Assembly: GCA_021820445.1 (NCBI GenBank)
Contig: JAKADN010000005.1
Location: forward strand, 1 to 64,000
Direction of reading: 5' to 3'
Origin: Nitrospirota bacterium
GTDB taxonomy: Bacteria; Nitrospirota; Leptospirillia; Leptospirillales; Leptospirillaceae
DNA: 64,000 nucleotides
A program made the translations under genes and the position numbers. The notes below the pieces were generated by a model. It was given only the letters and a program-made list of their open reading frames with translations, made no database searches and was not told the origin of the DNA. How positions within the stretch are numbered: the first letter of the stretch is position 1; every line of letters begins with the position of its first letter. Positions 61,683-64,000 of the stretch are shown piece by piece.

Positions 61683-62372
61683 CTAGAAAGCGTACCGGAT
61701 CCCCACCATGACCGGAAGAGACCAGGTGTCGCTCACATGGGCGATCGTTCCCGGAGGATTCCCGATGGAGGTGTTGATCCCCAGCGGGGCCGTCTCGTAA
61801 TAGGCGTCGGCCTCCAGGAAGACCCCAAGACGTTCCGAAACCGGATAGAGGGCCCCGGCCCCCAGCATCCAGGCATATCCCGCCTGGGCATCGACCCCTC
61901 CATAGGTATTGTAGGAGGCTCCGAAGGTCGCATTCAAATAGGGAATGACCGGAAGGTGCTCGGTCCCCGGCAGGTGGTAGTTCCCGCCGAAGCCGACCAG
62001 TGTGTGTGTATTCTGGGAAAAATAGCTCTGCTGGAAGGTCAGGTACAGAAACAGCCTGGAAAAGGCCATCTTGCCGATCCGGAGCCCCCAGAAGGTGGCC
62101 GATCCAAAGGCATAGGGCACGGTCTGTCCGGCGGTGGTTCCAAAGGATCCGGAGAGGGAGGTGTCGCCTCCCGCGAACCCCTCGACCGCGAACCCAGTCC
62201 CGGGAATGCTTCCGCCGGAAGACGAGGGACCGGAGACGTGGGAGGACGACGTGGGGGCCATGGACCCCATTGTCGAGCCCTGGGTCCCGGCCATGGAGAA
62301 TCGGGGAGATCCGGCCATCCCCACAAAGGCAAGGGCGACCCCAAGAAAAATCGTGATCATGCGTCTTTTCAT
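61683..62372 (-). CDS. Outer-membrane beta-barrel protein
   Basis: A 229-residue product. Residues 1-28 are a signal peptide (ALAFVGMAGSPRFSMA). A Ser/Gly-rich linker follows to about 60, then an eight-stranded-type small barrel with alternating strands (VEGFAGGDTSLSGSFG; FGGNYHLPG; LGVFLEADAYYETAPLG) and a terminal VGIRYAF ending in Phe, the outer-membrane insertion signal. The family cannot be fixed. It lies between the Met/His-rich gene and another barrel gene. Confidence 0.8.
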   Translation of the reverse strand: MKRRMITIFLGVALAFVGMAGSPRFSMAGTQGSTMGSMAPTSSSHVSGPSSSGGSIPGTGFAVEGFAGGDTSLSGSFGTTAGQTVPYAFGSATFWGLRIGKMAFSRLFLYLTFQQSYFSQNTHTLVGFGGNYHLPGTEHLPVIPYLNATFGASYNTYGGVDAQAGYAWMLGAGALYPVSERLGVFLEADAYYETAPLGINTSIGNPPGTIAHVSDTWSLPVMVGIRYAF

Positions 62373-62396
62373 CTCTTCATCCTTCGTATTGGTGGT

Positions 62397-63464
62397 CTAG
62401 AACATCCACATGAATCCCAGGTTGGCCTTGAAGGTCGGAAAAGGAGCCAGGTTGTTGCTGGCGAGATTCTGTCCCGGGTCCGACCAGTAGAGGTATTTGA
62501 TGACGTTGGCGAAGAGCATGAGGTTGGGGAGGCTCTTGGGGATCATCCAGGCCCCGACTCCCACCTGTTCGGTGAAGGCCTCGGTCCCCAGGATGGGACC
62601 TGCGGGGGTCAGGACGCCGTTTATGGTCTCGGGGTTGACCTGGATGTTGGCCGAGTTGTAGTGGATATAGTCGCCCAGTGTCACCCAAAGCTCCGGCATG
62701 TCGGAATGAAGTCCCGTCACCCGGTAGCCGACCATGTAGTCGGTGTTGATGGTGTCTCCGGTCTGGACTCCCAGATTGTTGGGAAGCTCGAAGGAGTTGA
62801 GAAAGTCTCCCACCAGCATCCATCGACCGTTGGAGAAGGTGTGCATGGCTTCGATCCCGAAGGTCAGCTCGTAGCTGCCGGCTCCCGTGAGATCGCTGTT
62901 GACATACTGGTTGTTGAAGGTCTGAAGGGTCGGCGAGGTCGGAAAGTGGACTCCCTGGACCAGAACGATCCGGGTCGCTCCGGAGAAGGTGTTCCGGTCG
63001 TAGACGTCGAGAAGGTTCGCGATCCAGAGGTCGCCGGGGACGGCGACCATGCCGGGATTGTTGTTGCCAAGTCCCGGAGTGTATCCGGAGGACATGTTCC
63101 CCGGCCAGTTCCAGCGGTAGTAGAAGGGTTCGGTCACCTGGACCATCCACCGCTTCGTGGCCAGAAGCTGGAGTGTATTCTCCTGGGTCATCAGGAGTTC
63201 TGAGGCCGAGAGGCCGTGGACGTTGGATCCGAACCAGGCGCTGTTGCTCACCAGGGTGCTGGCGTAATCCCATCGCATGGACTCCATGACGTCGCTCGTC
63301 CAGAACATGGCGGCGTCCACCCCCATGTGCTCGAGGCAGAAGACGCAGGCCCGGGCCCGGGGGGGTGCGGAAAAAAGAAGGAGAGCGAGGACGGACACGA
63401 TCAGAAGTCCTCGAACAGGTCGAAAGCGGCCGCCGTCTTCGGGGCCATCTTGAATGAATGGCAT
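62397..63464 (-). CDS. Outer-membrane protein with CxxC at the mature N-terminus
   Basis: A 355-residue product. The signal peptide ends at RARA, so the mature protein would start with CVFCLEHMGVDAAMFWTSD, carrying a CxxC plus His that could hold metal or haem. The rest is rich in aromatic strands (TFGIEAMHTFSNGRWMLVGD; ANLGFMWMF at the end) like porin-type barrels related to the MetA-pathway outer-membrane family. Start chosen at ATG 63464 because GGAGG stands five bases before it. An ATG at 63476 overlaps that site. It follows the next gene with no gap. Confidence 0.75.
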   Translation of the reverse strand: MPFIQDGPEDGGRFRPVRGLLIVSVLALLLFSAPPRARACVFCLEHMGVDAAMFWTSDVMESMRWDYASTLVSNSAWFGSNVHGLSASELLMTQENTLQLLATKRWMVQVTEPFYYRWNWPGNMSSGYTPGLGNNNPGMVAVPGDLWIANLLDVYDRNTFSGATRIVLVQGVHFPTSPTLQTFNNQYVNSDLTGAGSYELTFGIEAMHTFSNGRWMLVGDFLNSFELPNNLGVQTGDTINTDYMVGYRVTGLHSDMPELWVTLGDYIHYNSANIQVNPETINGVLTPAGPILGTEAFTEQVGVGAWMIPKSLPNLMLFANVIKYLYWSDPGQNLASNNLAPFPTFKANLGFMWMF

Positions 63465-63475
63465 GCGTTCCTCCA

Positions 63476-63985
63476 TCAGGACTGAATGATTGATTGCGGG
63501 ATTCGTGTCAGCGGCTGAATGGAGGGGGCGCGGGGGGGCGGGTCGGGAAGGATTCCGTCATGAGAGGGCCGGGTTGGAGGCGTTCGGAAGACTCCATGAA
63601 GGGGATGCAGTGGGAGTCGGAGCGTCAGGGGCCGGGGCAGGGAGAGATCCGGGACGACCCCCGGGGCTCTTCCCGGAGGGAATCCCTCATGGGGGCATTC
63701 CAGGGAGCAGCCCGTTGTCCGGAAATGATGGCAGGGAAGCGCTCCCTGGGTATTTTCAATGGCATTCCCAATCGCAAGGCGGAGAATCGTCTCCTCCGGG
63801 CGAGTCGAAGGACCCGGGGAGGCAAGGATTCTCAGGGAGTGGAAGACGTCATGAATGTCAGGGGATGCAAGCCGGTAAAAGAGCGTCCCCACGATTCCCA
63901 GGAGAAGACACAGGAAAAGAATTCCGGCCGGACACCGACGGGCTTGGCTTGGCTTGCCGTGCCCGCGGGCGTGGAATGGAGTCAA
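63476..63985 (-). CDS. Possible membrane-anchored protein, open at window edge
   Basis: A 169-residue frame whose stop directly precedes the ribosome binding site of the outer-membrane protein gene. It has one hydrophobic segment (GILFLCLLLGIVGTLFYRLA), a Cys/His stretch (ALPCHHFRTTGCSLECPHEG) and a proline-rich C-terminus. The nominal start is TTG 63985 without a ribosome binding site, and the frame stays open to base 64000, so the gene may begin beyond the window. No family is recognised. It may be an assembly partner in the metal cluster, or a spurious frame. Confidence 0.5.
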   Translation of the reverse strand: MTPFHARGHGKPSQARRCPAGILFLCLLLGIVGTLFYRLASPDIHDVFHSLRILASPGPSTRPEETILRLAIGNAIENTQGALPCHHFRTTGCSLECPHEGFPPGRAPGVVPDLSLPRPLTLRLPLHPLHGVFRTPPTRPSHDGILPDPPPRAPSIQPLTRIPQSIIQS

Positions 63986-64000
63986 ATATTGGTGAAACGG

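Overview
The window reads as chromosomal DNA of a high-GC, Gram-negative bacterium. LpxA, HldD, several predicted outer-membrane barrels and signal peptides show the envelope type. Starts are usually preceded by AGGAG-type ribosome binding sites, and many genes overlap by 1-4 bases (ATGA, GTGA, TTGA). The gene mix (citramalate route to isoleucine, a phosphoglycerate-mutase-like protein in place of ThrB, trehalose synthesis, many c-di-GMP and metal-handling genes) reminds me of acidophilic Nitrospirota such as Leptospirillum. That assignment is from memory, not computed.

Layout. 1-725: a cluster of strong hairpins followed by AT-rich DNA without a gene. 726-5776: a stress-type island in which three members of one unrecognised ~240-residue protein family alternate with a CDGSH iron-sulfur protein, a secreted HMA-like protein, a CBS-pair protein and an Hsp20 chaperone. 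5890-8576: a terminator and possible small RNA, tRNA-Pro(CGG), acylphosphatase, an RpoS-like sigma factor, Apt and a YciI-like protein. 8610-14917: two MFS exporters and a glycosyltransferase-otsA-otsB trehalose operon. 14904-19403: RmlD, HldD, an M48-like protein that has lost its HExxH motif, a c-type cytochrome and a thioredoxin-like ferredoxin. 19669-25014: two decayed copies of one insertion sequence flank a lipoprotein, a TPR/outer-membrane-barrel protein and a Ser/Thr-rich coiled-coil secreted protein.

25133-34323 is a long amino-acid operon: alaC, an unknown secreted protein, hom, thrC, a probable non-orthologous homoserine kinase, lysC, cimA and lpxA. It supplies threonine from aspartate and the 2-oxobutanoate branch of isoleucine from pyruvate. 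ilvD at 50720 serves the later branched-chain steps. 34429-40918 holds an IHF/HU protein, a MerR regulator, tRNA-Pro(GGG), surE-cysS-rlmB, a CDF metal transporter and a Sel1-repeat protein. 40959-42785 is an AT-rich foreign patch with an ISL3/IS110 chimeric remnant, a GIY-YIG-like gene and a broken AbiEii-type toxin gene.

42865-50489 carries a GGDEF-EAL protein, a family-5-type uracil-DNA glycosylase, ThiO, UDP-glucose dehydrogenase, a DUF488 protein, SfsA and a yefM-yoeB toxin-antitoxin pair with a recognisable operator. 50720-56523 is a tight operon: ilvD, UDP-xylose synthase, a lipid-flippase-like membrane protein, a Cas4/AddB-like nuclease and a CMD-hydrolase fusion. 56645-58935 holds a soluble PAS chemoreceptor and a GGDEF gene broken at a run of eight Gs. 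59134-64000 is a leftward envelope and metal-stress cluster: a Met/His-rich secreted protein, a DsbC/G-like thioredoxin, two outer-membrane proteins (one with CxxC at the mature N-terminus) and membrane proteins of unknown role. The last gene is still open at the window edge.
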